Below, in pieces: positions 1 through 8,111 of a stretch of 64,000 nucleotides of DNA; the first letter of the stretch is position 1, and every line of letters begins with the position of its first letter. The notes beneath the pieces are model-generated. The model was not told the DNA's origin. It saw only the letters and a list, made by a program, of their open reading frames with translations, and searched no databases. The DNA is taken from NCBI RefSeq assembly GCF_013408335.1, contig NZ_JACBZR010000001.1:1116001-1180000 (forward strand). The letters run 5' to 3'. The DNA comes from Nocardioides panzhihuensis. GTDB taxonomy: Bacteria > Actinomycetota > Actinomycetes > Propionibacteriales > Nocardioidaceae. A program made the translations under genes and the position numbers.

Positions 1-667
1 CCTGGCGCCGAGCTCGTCGGCCCTCACCCAGCTCGAGGGCCTCGGCGTGCAGCGTACGGGACTGTGGCCCCGGGGTGTCGACGTCGAGCTGTTCCACCCG
101 AGCCGCGTCGACCACGACCTGCGCGCCGAGCTCGCGCCGAACGGGGAGACGATCGTCGGCTACGTCGGTCGGCTGGCGCAGGAGAAGGAGCTGCACCTGC
201 TCGCCGCGCTCTCCCGCAACCCGGTGTACAAGGTCGTGCTCGTCGGCGGGGGTCCGCAGGAGCGAGAGCTGCGCCAGCTGCTCCCGAACGCCACCTTCAT
301 GGGCGTGCTGCAGGGGGAGGAGCTCGGGACTGCGTACGCCTCGCTCGACATCTTCGTGCACACCGGCTCCCACGAGACGTTCTGCCAGGCGGTCCAGGAG
401 GCGCTCGCCTCCGGGGTCCCGGTGGTCGCGCCGCGTTCCGGCGGGCCGTTGGACCTGGTCGCCGACGGCGTCACCGGGTTCTTCTACGAGCCGGGCAGCC
501 GCGACGATCTCGGCTCCCACGTCGCGCTGCTCCACAACGACCCGCAGCTGCGGCTGCGGATGGGACGCGAGGCCCGCAAGAGCGTCGCGCACAAGTCCTG
601 GGGCTCGGTGAACGCGGCCCTGGTGGACCACTACCGCGACGTCATCCGGGCACGCCAGCAGCGATGA
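1..667 (+). CDS. Family 4 glycosyltransferase, C-terminal part (5' end outside window)
   Basis: The frame is open from the left edge (first full codon at base 2), so about 221 C-terminal residues are seen and the N-terminal acceptor domain is missing. The visible part is the GT-B nucleotide-sugar domain: VDVELFHPSR linker, GYVGRLAQEKELH, VLVGGGPQERELR, then the family 4 donor-binding signature HETFCQAVQEALASGVPVVA followed by GGPLDLVADGVTG. The EX7E-type pattern is E in HETFCQAVQEAL. Relatives in actinobacteria include GDP-mannose-dependent mannosyltransferases of the MgtA/PimB type that act on membrane lipids at the cytoplasmic face, so mannosyl transfer is likely but the sugar is inferred. 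The 3' end overlaps the convergent LOG-family gene by 26 bp. Confidence 0.9.
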   Translation, partial: LAPSSSALTQLEGLGVQRTGLWPRGVDVELFHPSRVDHDLRAELAPNGETIVGYVGRLAQEKELHLLAALSRNPVYKVVLVGGGPQERELRQLLPNATFMGVLQGEELGTAYASLDIFVHTGSHETFCQAVQEALASGVPVVAPRSGGPLDLVADGVTGFFYEPGSRDDLGSHVALLHNDPQLRLRMGREARKSVAHKSWGSVNAALVDHYRDVIRARQQR

Positions 668-1754
668 CGTCGACCACCTCCTCGGCGGTGTCGACGAGGT
701 GGACGTACGGCTCCATCACGCGCCCGCGCGCGAGTGCCTGCAGCAGCGGCCAGACCGGCAGCGTCTCGGTCCAGTAGCGCCGTCCGACCAGCACCATCGG
801 CGCGATCGCGCTGGCATCGGCGTAGTAGTTCTCGCAGGCGTCCTGGAAGACCTCCTGCACGGTGCCGCCGGCGCCCGGCAGGAAGACGATCCCGCCGTCG
901 CAGACCTCCAGCAGCACCGCCTCGCGCGTGGCGTTGCGGAAGTACTTCGCGATCGATCCGGCGAACACGTTGGGCGGCTCGTGCCCGTAGTGCCACGTCG
1001 GGATCCCCAGCGATCTCCCGGGTCTGCCCTCGCCCTCCTCGCGTACGCGGAGGGCGACCTGTGCCCACGCCCGGATCGAGGGCCGGAAGGACGGCACCGA
1101 GGCCAGCGACTCGAGCGCGTTCTCCAGCGTCGTCTTCGGTGCTCCGGCGAGGAAGGCCCCGAGGTTGGCGGCCTCCATCGCGCCCGGGCCGCCGCCGGTG
1201 GCGACCACATAGTGGCTCGCCAGCTGCTGGCCCAGGTGGGCGGCGGTCGTGTAGGCCTCCTCGCCCCGCTGCAGCGCGTGCCCGCCCATCACCCCGACGA
1301 TCCGGGATCCCTCGTCGTGTCGTGCGCGCACCCACGCCTCGAGCGCGGCGTCGATCGCGTGGTCGTGGAGGGCGATCGCGAGCTCGTCGTCGGCATCGAG
1401 CGGTTGCTGCAGCCACGCGTACGCCCTCGCGTCCAGGCTCCGCGCATAGACGGGGTCGTCGTAGAGCTCGTCGGCGGTGTAGAGCCTGGAGCGGTAGGCG
1501 TCCACCGGCGCCTCCGAGATCACCGGCATCACCAGCGCGCCCTCGGCCTCGGCGTAGACCCCGTCGCCGGGCGCGAACCTGCAACCCAGGAATGTCGCCC
1601 CGGCGAGCTCGGCCTCCCGCAGGACGGTGGAACGCGAGCTCAGGTCCAGCGACCGCAGCCGCCAGCCCCGCAGGCTCCCCGCTCCCGCCGCCAGGTGCCT
1701 GTCGAGCTCCTCCACCGACTCGATGTCGACATGCCGTCCCCGGTGATGCTTCAT
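642..1754 (-). CDS. LOG-family Rossmann nucleotide-binding protein with N-terminal extension
   Basis: 370 aa. The C-terminal two thirds carries the LOG/TIGR00730 fold: VMGGHALQRG, then ATGGGPGAMEAANLGAF, and the signature FLPGAGGTVQEVFQDACENYY (compare PGGxGTxxE of LOG phosphoribohydrolases; the second Gly is Ala here). LOG proteins cleave cytokinin-type nucleoside monophosphates or bind nucleotides; many bacterial members have no known substrate. About 140 extra N-terminal residues precede the domain, making it twice the length of a minimal LOG protein; longer versions of this kind are familiar in actinobacteria. The start ATG lies 7 nt after TAGGTT on the minus strand and has no clear Shine-Dalgarno sequence, suggesting a leaderless transcript separate from the upstream SDR gene (18-bp gap). 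Family sure, substrate unknown. Confidence 0.85.
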   Translation of the reverse strand: MKHHRGRHVDIESVEELDRHLAAGAGSLRGWRLRSLDLSSRSTVLREAELAGATFLGCRFAPGDGVYAEAEGALVMPVISEAPVDAYRSRLYTADELYDDPVYARSLDARAYAWLQQPLDADDELAIALHDHAIDAALEAWVRARHDEGSRIVGVMGGHALQRGEEAYTTAAHLGQQLASHYVVATGGGPGAMEAANLGAFLAGAPKTTLENALESLASVPSFRPSIRAWAQVALRVREEGEGRPGRSLGIPTWHYGHEPPNVFAGSIAKYFRNATREAVLLEVCDGGIVFLPGAGGTVQEVFQDACENYYADASAIAPMVLVGRRYWTETLPVWPLLQALARGRVMEPYVHLVDTAEEVVDVIAAGVPG

Positions 1755-1761
1755 ACCGAGA

Positions 1762-1767
1762 AACCTA
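1762..1767 (-). promoter_or_regulatory. Putative -10 element for leaderless LOG-family transcript
   Basis: TAGGTT on the minus strand, 7 nt upstream of the ATG at 1754. The spacing places a start site at or next to the ATG. No convincing -35 box is visible. Confidence 0.35.
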
Positions 1768-1772
1768 CCGAC

Positions 1773-2651
1773 TCACATCGGCCAGGAGACTCCGGTCATC
1801 GCCTCGGACTCCGTCCACAGCTTGCGGGCGAGGTCGGGATCGGAGGCGATCGCGGTGCGCCCGACGAGCGTCGGGCTGCCGCGGTACTCGCCGAACCCGT
1901 CCGGTCCGACATAGCTTCCCGCCGGAAGATCCTGGCTGGCCGCGTACAGAGTCGGGAGGGCGCCTGCCTCGGCGGACTGCGCGACGACCCGGTTGCCGAG
2001 TGCCATGAGGGTGTGCTTGAGGCGGTTGCCGGTGTGGCTCTGCAGGTTCGTGGCGGCGTAGCCCGGGTGGGCGGCGTACGCCCGGATCCCGGTGCCCTCC
2101 AGGCGTCGCAGCAGCTCGAGGGTGAAGAGCAGGTTGGAGATCTTCGACTGCCCGTAGGCCTTCTGCGGCTGGTAGTCGCGTCGCTCCCAATTGAGGTCGT
2201 CGAGGTCGAAGCCGCCCCAGCGGTGGGCCGAGGAGGCGACGGTGACGACGCGGTCGGTGATGTGGGGGAGCAGCAGGTTGGTGAGCGCGAAGTGCCCCAG
2301 GTGGTTGGTGGCGAGCTGGCTCTCGTAGCCGTCGGTCGTGAGACGCTTCGGCACCATCATGATCCCGGCGTTGTTGATGAGTACGTCGATCTCTCCGGTC
2401 CACGCGTCGGCGAACTGTCGCACCGAGCCGAGGTCGGCGAGGTCGAGCGACCGCACCTCGGTCTTGCCGCCGATCGTGGCAGCCACCTCCTCGCCGACGG
2501 CGACGTTGCGTACGGCCAGGACGACGTGAGCTCCCTTCGCGCTGAGCTCGGTGGCGACGATGCGGCCCAGGCCGCTGGTCGCGCCGGTGACGATCACGGT
2601 GCGGCCCTCGAAGGACGGCAGTCGTTGGGAAGTCCACTTCTGTTCGTTCAT
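1773..2651 (-). CDS. Short-chain dehydrogenase/reductase (retinol dehydrogenase/WW-oxidoreductase-like)
   Basis: 292 aa. Classical SDR features are visible in order: the nucleotide motif TGATSGLG near residue 20, VLAVRN after the second strand (arginine favours NADP), LINNAGIMM, the catalytic Ser in VASSAHRW, and YGQSKISN with Tyr and Lys. Length and the NNAGIMMxP/SSxAHRW pattern match the subgroup annotated as oxidoreductase or retinol dehydrogenase-like; the physiological substrate cannot be read from the sequence. It is transcribed divergently from a TetR regulator 72 bp away, the usual arrangement for a repressor and its target. The start ATG at 2651 begins MNEQKWTS. Confidence 0.9.
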   Translation of the reverse strand: MNEQKWTSQRLPSFEGRTVIVTGATSGLGRIVATELSAKGAHVVLAVRNVAVGEEVAATIGGKTEVRSLDLADLGSVRQFADAWTGEIDVLINNAGIMMVPKRLTTDGYESQLATNHLGHFALTNLLLPHITDRVVTVASSAHRWGGFDLDDLNWERRDYQPQKAYGQSKISNLLFTLELLRRLEGTGIRAYAAHPGYAATNLQSHTGNRLKHTLMALGNRVVAQSAEAGALPTLYAASQDLPAGSYVGPDGFGEYRGSPTLVGRTAIASDPDLARKLWTESEAMTGVSWPM

Positions 2652-2723
2652 GGGTTCAATCTAGACGCTGACAAGAATCTTGACAATGACAATATCAGTC
2701 AAATCTCGATAGGGTGTGCCCTG
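2652..2723. promoter_or_regulatory. SDR/TetR divergent promoter with inverted repeat
   Basis: This 72-bp intergenic spacer is much more AT-rich than its surroundings. It contains TTGACA (2680-2685) and an overlapping dyad TGAC-N7-GTCA (TGACAATATCAGTCA, 2686-2700), whose flanks extend it to TTGAC...GTCAA. A smaller palindrome AAGAATCTT lies next to it. A dyad between divergent SDR and tetR genes is the expected place for a TetR-type operator; the exact binding site is inference. Confidence 0.5.
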
Positions 2724-3317
2724 ATGACCGAGACGATGCCCCGCTACCACCACGGCGATCTGCGCGCCGCGGTGCTCCGCCGAGCGGAGGAGGTGCTGCG
2801 CGAGTCGGGCACCGATGCGCTCTCGCTACGCGGCATCGCCCGCGATCTGGGCGTGAGCCACGCCGCGCCGAGCGCCCACTTCCGCGACAAGAACGCGCTC
2901 TTCGACGCGCTCGCGGTCGTCGGATTCCGGCGGCTGGGCGAAGTGACGGACGCCGCGCTAGCCACCCGCGGCTCGTTGACCGACGACCTGGTCGCCTTCG
3001 CCTCGGCCTACCTCGGGTTCGCCACCGACAACCCCGCGCTGCTCTCGGTGATGTTCGCGCGCAAGCACAGCGAGACCGCCGGCGCCGAGATCGCCGGGGC
3101 CGTCGCCGCCGCCTTCGCCCATCCCACCGCCCTGCTCACCGACGGCCAGGTCCGTGGTGAGGTCGCCGACGGCGACCCCGAGGTCATCGGGGTCACCGTC
3201 CTGGCGGCGCTCCAGGGTCTGGCCACCTTCGTCGGCTCCGGCTTCGTGACGCCCGAGCAGTCGCAGGGGATGGTGCGCGACGTCGTCGAGACCCTGATGC
3301 GGGGGCTGGCCCGCTAG
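2724..3317 (+). CDS. TetR/AcrR family transcriptional regulator
   Basis: 197 aa. The N-terminal HTH is typical: RYHHGDLRAAVLRRAEEVL, then LSLRGIARDLGVSHAAPSAHFRDKNALFDAL, covering residues 8-60 with the recognition helix around SHAAPSAHF. The C-terminal ligand domain is alpha-helical and of the TetR_C_33-like kind (FASAYLGFATDNPALLSVMFA). The frame is open far upstream, but the ATG at 2724 gives the normal TetR start MTETMPRYHHGD right after the divergent promoter. It probably represses itself and the divergent SDR gene. Its stop codon shares the CTAG tetranucleotide with the stop of the convergent RIO1 kinase gene. Confidence 0.9.
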   Translation: MTETMPRYHHGDLRAAVLRRAEEVLRESGTDALSLRGIARDLGVSHAAPSAHFRDKNALFDALAVVGFRRLGEVTDAALATRGSLTDDLVAFASAYLGFATDNPALLSVMFARKHSETAGAEIAGAVAAAFAHPTALLTDGQVRGEVADGDPEVIGVTVLAALQGLATFVGSGFVTPEQSQGMVRDVVETLMRGLAR

Positions 3318-4204
3318 AAGGCGTGGGCCATCAGGTCGGCGTAGACCTCCTGCTCGTCGATCTCGAGGCCCCTGGCCTGGAACCACTTCGCCACGTTGGC
3401 GACGTCGCGGAGCAGGAAGTCGAAACCCAGAGGGTTGCCGACCAGGTCGATGATCTGGGGGAGGTCGATGATGACGAGCCGGTCTTGCTGGGCAAGGATG
3501 TTGTAGGGGGAGAGGTCGCCGTGGACCATCCCCGCCTGCACCATCGTGGCCAGTGAGTCGACCAGCCCGTCCCACCACATCTCCAGGACGTGCCGCTCCG
3601 GCCGGGTCTGGGCGAGCCGGGGTGCCGTCTCGAGCTCCCCGTTGCCGTCGTCGACCGCGATCCACTCCATCAGGATCTCGGTCCCGTCGATCTGCACGGG
3701 ATAGGGGACCGGAAGACCGAGCTGCCAGCAGCGTACGAGCGCGTTCCACTCGGCGTTGGCCCACTCGGCCTTGGCGACCTCACGGCCGAAGGTCGAGCCC
3801 TTCTTCAGGGCGCGCTCGTCTCGGGATCGCTTGACCGAGCGGCCCTCGGTATAGGTCGCGGCCCGGTGGAAGGTGCGATGGTCGGCATCGCGGTAGCGCT
3901 TGGCGACCATCAGCGCCTCCTGCTCGGGGGCCAACGGGTCGGCCCGCACGATCAGGAAGGCGTCGGCCTCCTTGCCGGTCTTGAGGATGCCGAGATCGGT
4001 GTCGATGGCACCCTGAGAGGTCACCACCCAGTCCGGGCGCGGCTCCGGTCCACGGGAGAGCGGCTCGACCGAGAGCCAGGTGGACCAGCGTTGTCCGTCT
4101 TCCAGGTCGTCGCCGTAAGCCTGGAAGTCGAAGACGAAGTCGGGGTCGATTCCCGCCAGAGGATCGGATACGGCGGGATCAGCGGAGAGGTTCTCCTGAG
4201 TCAC
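3314..4204 (-). CDS. RIO1-type serine protein kinase
   Basis: 296 aa from a GTG start at 4204, chosen because AGGAG lies 8 nt upstream; longer in-frame starts lack such a site. RIO kinase hallmarks are present: the Gly-poor nucleotide loop LKTGKEADAFLI, ATP-anchoring Lys in MVAKRYRDADHRTF, hinge EWIAVDD, catalytic loop VHGDLSPYNIL (Asp and Asn present) and the metal-binding IIDLPQ in place of DFG. RIO kinases in archaea and eukaryotes act in small-subunit ribosome maturation; bacterial RIO1 proteins are poorly studied. The gene stands alone, convergent with tetR (4-bp overlap at the ends) and downstream of an amine oxidase gene on the same strand. Confidence 0.9.
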   Translation of the reverse strand: MTQENLSADPAVSDPLAGIDPDFVFDFQAYGDDLEDGQRWSTWLSVEPLSRGPEPRPDWVVTSQGAIDTDLGILKTGKEADAFLIVRADPLAPEQEALMVAKRYRDADHRTFHRAATYTEGRSVKRSRDERALKKGSTFGREVAKAEWANAEWNALVRCWQLGLPVPYPVQIDGTEILMEWIAVDDGNGELETAPRLAQTRPERHVLEMWWDGLVDSLATMVQAGMVHGDLSPYNILAQQDRLVIIDLPQIIDLVGNPLGFDFLLRDVANVAKWFQARGLEIDEQEVYADLMAHAF

Positions 4205-4265
4205 TACGGGTGCTCCTGATACGAGAGATGTGGTCTGTGGGCAGGCACAGGACAACGACAGTCAT
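4179..4265 (-). CDS. Possible 28-aa upstream ORF before the RIO1 kinase gene
   Basis: An ATG at 4265 is preceded at 6 nt by GAGAGGAG, one of the strongest ribosome-binding sequences in the window. It opens a 28-codon frame beginning MTVVVLCLPTDHISR and ending with TGA at 4179, 26 nt inside the RIO1 gene in another frame. Ribosomes finishing it would terminate just past the RIO1 GTG, so translational coupling or attenuation is possible. No homology is recognised, and the strong SD could have arisen by chance. Confidence 0.3.
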   Translation of the reverse strand: MTVVVLCLPTDHISRIRSTRSDSGEPLR

Positions 4266-4306
4266 GGTCTGCTCCTCTCGATCAAGGGCGCCTCGTGGAC
4301 GAGGAA

Positions 4307-4344
4307 CGCCGGTCGTGGTCCATGGTGGCGGACCGCGACCGGCG
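4307..4344 (-). terminator. Hairpin downstream of the FAD oxidoreductase gene
   Basis: Arms of 15 nt (4307-4321 and 4330-4344) pair with one G.T wobble around an 8-nt loop. It lies between the end of the oxidoreductase gene and the RIO1 gene, both on the minus strand. There is no T-run, as is frequent in high-GC actinobacteria, so this is either a terminator or a 5' leader structure of the RIO1 transcript. Confidence 0.4.
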
Positions 4345-4393
4345 TATGCAACGGGTTTATTCGTGACCTGTGGTGACGGAGAGTGTCCGCAGG

Positions 4394-5809
4394 TCAGTGG
4401 CCGCCGACGAGCGGAGCGACGGCGCGGGCGACCAGAGAGCCCTTGCCGGTGGCGGACTCCTCCGCGTCCGCCAGGGTCATCGCGCGCAGCCCGGCGTTGA
4501 CGCCGAGCCAGCGCAGCGGCTCGGGCTCCCAGCGTGGTGAGACGTGCCCGACCCAGGGGAGGGCGGTGAGGTCGGAGGGGGTGCCGAGGATCAGGTCTCG
4601 CAGCGTACGTCCGGCGAGGTTGGTGGTGGCGACGCCGTCCCCGACATAGCCGCCGGCGTGCGCGAGCCCGCTGGCCGGGTCGTAGCCGACCGAGGCGTGC
4701 CAGTCTCGCGGGATGGCGAGGACACCACCCCAGCGGTGGGTGACCTGGTGGCCGCGTACGGCCGGGAACAGCTCGATCAGGGTCGTCAGCAGGCGGCGGT
4801 GGGTGCGCAGGTCGGAGGCGTCTGCGTCGGTGATCCTCGACCCGAAGGTGTACGGAGCGCCGCGCCCGCCGAAGACCAGCCGGTCGTCCGCGGTGCGCTG
4901 CCCGTAGATCAGCAGGTGCCGGCCGTCGGAGAAGGTCTCGCGCTCCTCCAGACCGATGCTCGACCAGACCAGGTCGGAGAGCGGCTCGGTGGCGATGATG
5001 AGGGATCGGACCGGGATGACCTCGCGCTCCAGGCCGGCCAGCGTCGGGGTGTAGCCCTCGGTCGCGCGTACGACGACGTCTGCGGTGACCACGTCGCGCT
5101 CGGCTGGACTGTGCTGGTCCAGACTGTGCTCGACCAACACCCGGTGCGGCTCGATCGCGGTGGCGCGGGTCTGTTCGTAGATCGTCACGCCGCGGCTCTC
5201 GACCACACGGGCCAGGCCGCGCACGAGCTTGGCTGGATGGATCGAGGCGCAGTCGGGGGTGTAGGTCGCGCCCAGGGTGCCGGTCGCGGCGAGGCGCTGT
5301 TCGGCGCCGGCCCGGTCCAGGAGGGCGAGCTCGGCGTCGCCGAGACCCCAGGACCTGGCGTGCTCCACCTCGGCCTCAGCGCGCTCGAGCTGGGCCTGCG
5401 TACGGGCCACGGTGATCGTGCCGCCCTTGGCGATGTCGGCCTCGATGCCCTCTGCCTCGGCGACCCGGATCACCTCGTCGACGGTGGCGCGCATGGCCCG
5501 GTCCTGGGCGAGCGCTGCCTCCCGACTCGAGGCCGCCGCGACCTTGTCCAGCGAGGCGGGGAAGAGCGCCGAGCACCAGCCGCCGTTGCGGCCCGATGCC
5601 CCGAACCCGGCGACCTCGGCCTCGAGGATCGCGATCCGCAGGTCAGGCCTGGCCTCGGTCAGGTAGTAGGCCGTCCACAGTCCGGTGTAGCCGGCGCCGA
5701 CGATCGCGACGTCCACCTCGAGGTCGCCCATCAGCGCCGGACGGGGCTCCCAGGTCTCGCCCGCGGTCTCGTGCCACAGGCTGATGCCGGCGTAGCCGTC
5801 ACTGCTCAC
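4394..5809 (-). CDS. FAD-dependent oxidoreductase, DAO family (gamma-glutamylputrescine oxidase-like)
   Basis: 471 aa. The N-terminus has the Rossmann FAD motif VAIVGAGYTGLWTAYYL around residues 33-49, then ILEAEVAGFGASGRNGGWCSALFP, typical of PuuB-like D-amino-acid-oxidase-family enzymes that oxidise secondary or primary amines to imines or aldehydes with release of H2O2. The C-terminal part ends the FAD fold with GYVGDGVATTNLAGRTL. The GTG start overlaps the stop of the AsnC/Lrp gene by 4 bp (GTGA), so the two are one transcript. A paralogue is transcribed divergently at 6398, and an aminotransferase and aldehyde dehydrogenase lie downstream, supporting a role in polyamine or amino-sugar-like amine catabolism. 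The exact substrate is inferred only. Confidence 0.85.
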   Translation of the reverse strand: MSSDGYAGISLWHETAGETWEPRPALMGDLEVDVAIVGAGYTGLWTAYYLTEARPDLRIAILEAEVAGFGASGRNGGWCSALFPASLDKVAAASSREAALAQDRAMRATVDEVIRVAEAEGIEADIAKGGTITVARTQAQLERAEAEVEHARSWGLGDAELALLDRAGAEQRLAATGTLGATYTPDCASIHPAKLVRGLARVVESRGVTIYEQTRATAIEPHRVLVEHSLDQHSPAERDVVTADVVVRATEGYTPTLAGLEREVIPVRSLIIATEPLSDLVWSSIGLEERETFSDGRHLLIYGQRTADDRLVFGGRGAPYTFGSRITDADASDLRTHRRLLTTLIELFPAVRGHQVTHRWGGVLAIPRDWHASVGYDPASGLAHAGGYVGDGVATTNLAGRTLRDLILGTPSDLTALPWVGHVSPRWEPEPLRWLGVNAGLRAMTLADAEESATGKGSLVARAVAPLVGGH

Positions 5810-6276
5810 CGGACGCCCCAGGCGTAGGTCTGCTTGTGGAGGTGGAGGTACATGAACGTCTCGGTGCTCACCACGCCCTCGATGGCGCGGATCTTGCTGG
5901 AGATGAGGTTGAGGAGGGCCTCGTCGCTCTCGGCGACGACCTCCACGAGCAGGTCGTAGGAGCCGGCGGTGATGACGATGTAGTCGACCTCGTCGAGCTT
6001 GCCGAGCTCGTCGGCGATCCCCTCGATCGGGCCGGACGTGCGTACGCCGATCATCGCCTGCCGGGCGAAGCCGAGCTCGAGCGGGTCGGTGACCGCGACG
6101 ACCTGCATGACGCCACTGTCGACGAGGCGCTGTACGCGCTGTCGCACCGCGGCCTCGCTCAGGCCGACCTCCTTGCCGATCGCGGCATAGCTGCGACGGC
6201 CGTCCTGCTGGAGCTGCTCGATGATCAGCTTGTTGACCTCATCGAGGTGAGCGCCCCCGTTGTGCTTGCGAGTCAT
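5806..6276 (-). CDS. Lrp/AsnC family transcriptional regulator
   Basis: 156 aa from the ATG at 6276. The N-terminal winged HTH reads LDEVNKLIIEQLQQDGRRSYAAIGKEVGLSEAAVRQRVQRLVDSG (residues about 9-53), and the C-terminal RAM/ligand domain contains DYIVITAGSYDLLVEVVAES. This length matches classical AsnC proteins; a longer in-frame start upstream would run into the divergent oxidoreductase gene. It is operonic with the PuuB-like gene through a GTGA overlap and divergent from the second PuuB-like gene. The likely role is amine- or amino-acid-responsive control of both, from the 121-bp spacer. In Streptomyces, related Lrp regulators sit beside polyamine/GABA catabolic genes. Confidence 0.9.
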   Translation of the reverse strand: MTRKHNGGAHLDEVNKLIIEQLQQDGRRSYAAIGKEVGLSEAAVRQRVQRLVDSGVMQVVAVTDPLELGFARQAMIGVRTSGPIEGIADELGKLDEVDYIVITAGSYDLLVEVVAESDEALLNLISSKIRAIEGVVSTETFMYLHLHKQTYAWGVR

Positions 6277-6397
6277 GGTGTCAGTCAACCTTTTGCGCCT
6301 GTCGAGTTGCAACGAAATCCGTCGTGTGTGACGAACTATTTCCATGATTCCGTACATCGGGGTGGTTTGAGGCGCGCAGACTTGCAATAGTTGACGC
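6277..6397. promoter_or_regulatory. Divergent promoter region of the AsnC operon and second oxidoreductase
   Basis: This 121-bp AT-enriched spacer has a perfect palindrome GTTGCAAC (6306-6313), the element CGAAATCCGT immediately after it and a second TTGCAA on the far side (6382-6387). The CGAAATCCGT string resembles CGAATCCGT in the divergent aminotransferase/dehydrogenase promoter near 12130, so a shared regulator, perhaps the AsnC protein, is plausible. CAATAG 7 nt before the GTG at 6398 could be a -10 box. Confidence 0.4.
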
Positions 6398-7786
6398 GTG
6401 AGCCACGTGTCGCTGACCGATGCCAAGCCAGCCGTCTACTGGCTGGACGATCCCGAGAGGCCCGCGCCGCTACCGCCGCTGGTCGGGGTGGCCGAAGCCG
6501 ATCTCGTGGTCGTCGGCGGCGGCTACTCGGGACTGTGGACGGCGTTGCTGGCCCGGATGCGGTTTCCGTCGTGGTCGGTCATGGTCCTCGAGGCCGGGCA
6601 GTGCGGCGACCAGGCCTCAGGCCGTAACGGCGGCTTCGCCGAGGCGTCCCTGACGCACGGCTTCTGGAACGGCCTGGAGCGCTGGCCCGACGAGCTCGCG
6701 ACGCTGGACCGGCTCGGTCAGAACAACCTGGCCGAGATGGCCGCGACCATCGAGCAGCACGGCATCGACTGCGACTGGCAGATGACCGGTGCGCTGAACG
6801 TCGCCACCCGTCCGCACGAGGTCGACGACCTCGCCGAGTGGTCGACGGCGCTGTCCGAGCACGGCGTCAAGCACCGGCTGCTGGACGAGTCCGCGGTGCG
6901 AGGTGAGCTCCGCTCGCCGACCTACCTCGGTGGCCTCGAGGTGCTCGGGGACACCGCGACCGTCGAGCCGGCGCGGCTTGCCTGGGGGTTGCGGCAGGCC
7001 TGTCTGGAGGCGGGGGTGGTGATCCACGAGGGTTCCGCGGTCACCGGTCTCGTCAGCGACGGGGCGGGGATGAAGGCGTCGACGATCATGGGATCGGTGC
7101 GCGCCGGTCGTGTCGCGCTCGCGACCAACGCCTTCCCGCCGTTGCTGCGGCGACTGCGGATGATGACCGTGCCGGTCTACGACTACGTACTCATGACCGA
7201 GCCGCTCTCCGCCGCGCAGCTGGCCGCTATCGGCTGGGCGAACCGGCAGGGCGTCAGCGACTCCGCCAACCACTTCCACTACTACCGCCTGACCAGGGAC
7301 AACCGGATCCTGTGGGGCGGGTACGACGCGATCTACCACTTCGGCTCGAAGATCTCACCCGAGCTGGAGACCGGCGCGACCCACGACCGCCTTGCCGGCC
7401 ATTTCTTCGAGACCTTCCCGCAGCTGGAGGGCCTGCGCTTCACCCACCGTTGGGCCGGCGTGATCGACACCTGTACCCGCTTCTCGGCCTTCTTCGGGAA
7501 GGCGTACGCCGGCCGCGTCGCCTACGCCCTCGGCTACACCGGTCTCGGCGTCGGTGCCACCCGCTTCGGCGCCCAGGTGATGCTCGACCTCCTCAGCGGC
7601 GAGCAGACGGAACGTACGTCGCTGGAGATGGTGCGCTCCAAGCCGTTGCCGTTCCCGCCCGAGCCGGTGCGTTACGCCGGGATCCAGATGATGGTCCGGT
7701 CGCTCGGCAAGGCTGATGCGAATGGGGGTCGGCGTGATCTCTTCCTGCGGACGATGGATCGGCTGGGGCTTGGGTTCGACTCTTAG
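6398..7786 (+). CDS. FAD-dependent oxidoreductase, DAO family (second PuuB-like paralogue)
   Basis: 462 aa from a GTG start. The FAD-binding motif is LVVVGGGYSGLWTALLA near residues 32-48, followed by VLEAGQCGDQASGRNGGFAEASLTHG, the same BASGRNGG signature as in the neighbouring paralogue. Later motifs are RWAGVIDTCTRFSAFFG and ALGYTGLGVGATRFGAQVMLDLL, the C-terminal half of the FAD site. The family oxidises amines such as gamma-glutamylputrescine, glycine or sarcosine; no glycine-oxidase-specific feature is seen. Two divergent copies around one AsnC gene suggest either two substrates or two steps of one pathway. The gene ends 71 bp before the first copy of a structured inverted repeat. Confidence 0.85.
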   Translation: MSHVSLTDAKPAVYWLDDPERPAPLPPLVGVAEADLVVVGGGYSGLWTALLARMRFPSWSVMVLEAGQCGDQASGRNGGFAEASLTHGFWNGLERWPDELATLDRLGQNNLAEMAATIEQHGIDCDWQMTGALNVATRPHEVDDLAEWSTALSEHGVKHRLLDESAVRGELRSPTYLGGLEVLGDTATVEPARLAWGLRQACLEAGVVIHEGSAVTGLVSDGAGMKASTIMGSVRAGRVALATNAFPPLLRRLRMMTVPVYDYVLMTEPLSAAQLAAIGWANRQGVSDSANHFHYYRLTRDNRILWGGYDAIYHFGSKISPELETGATHDRLAGHFFETFPQLEGLRFTHRWAGVIDTCTRFSAFFGKAYAGRVAYALGYTGLGVGATRFGAQVMLDLLSGEQTERTSLEMVRSKPLPFPPEPVRYAGIQMMVRSLGKADANGGRRDLFLRTMDRLGLGFDS

Positions 7787-7826
7787 GGCTTAGAGCGGCT
7801 CGGTGCTGGTCGTCTTCGTTGGGTTG

Positions 7827-7986
7827 GGGCCGCCGACCCGTTGTGGATGGTGTTCACGCCGGATCCCGGAGTCAAGGACGGCCTTCGGCCGCCGGCTTCG
7901 CCGGCCGCTATCGCGGTCCTTGACACCGGGATCCGGCGAGAAATTTGGCTGGCTATCGGGTCGGCGGCGGGGTGTGGCGCAGCGGT
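7827..7986. repeat. Left copy of a structured inverted repeat flanking the DUF222-HNH gene
   Basis: The core (7857-7938) is itself palindromic: outer arms CGCCGGATCCCGG / CCGGGATCCGGCG, then GTCAAGGAC (7871-7879) / GTCCTTGAC (7916-7924), enclosing three small hairpins GGCC-TTC-GGCC, GCCGGC-TTC-GCCGGC and CCGC-TATC-GCGG. A flank ATTTGGCTGGCTATCGG follows. The same organisation occurs inverted at 9577-9742. The copy also lies between two convergent genes, so it may act as a bidirectional terminator. No transposase is visible nearby. Confidence 0.8.
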
Positions 7987-8111
7987 TTGGGGTTGGCACG
8001 GGATCGGGGACCGGGGTGGCCGGTCCTCACGGGCGGGTCCGTGGGGCGCTGTACTAGACGATGACACCTCGTGAATATTTCACAAGGTCGAGATCGTCGG
8101 GCCGGGAGCGA

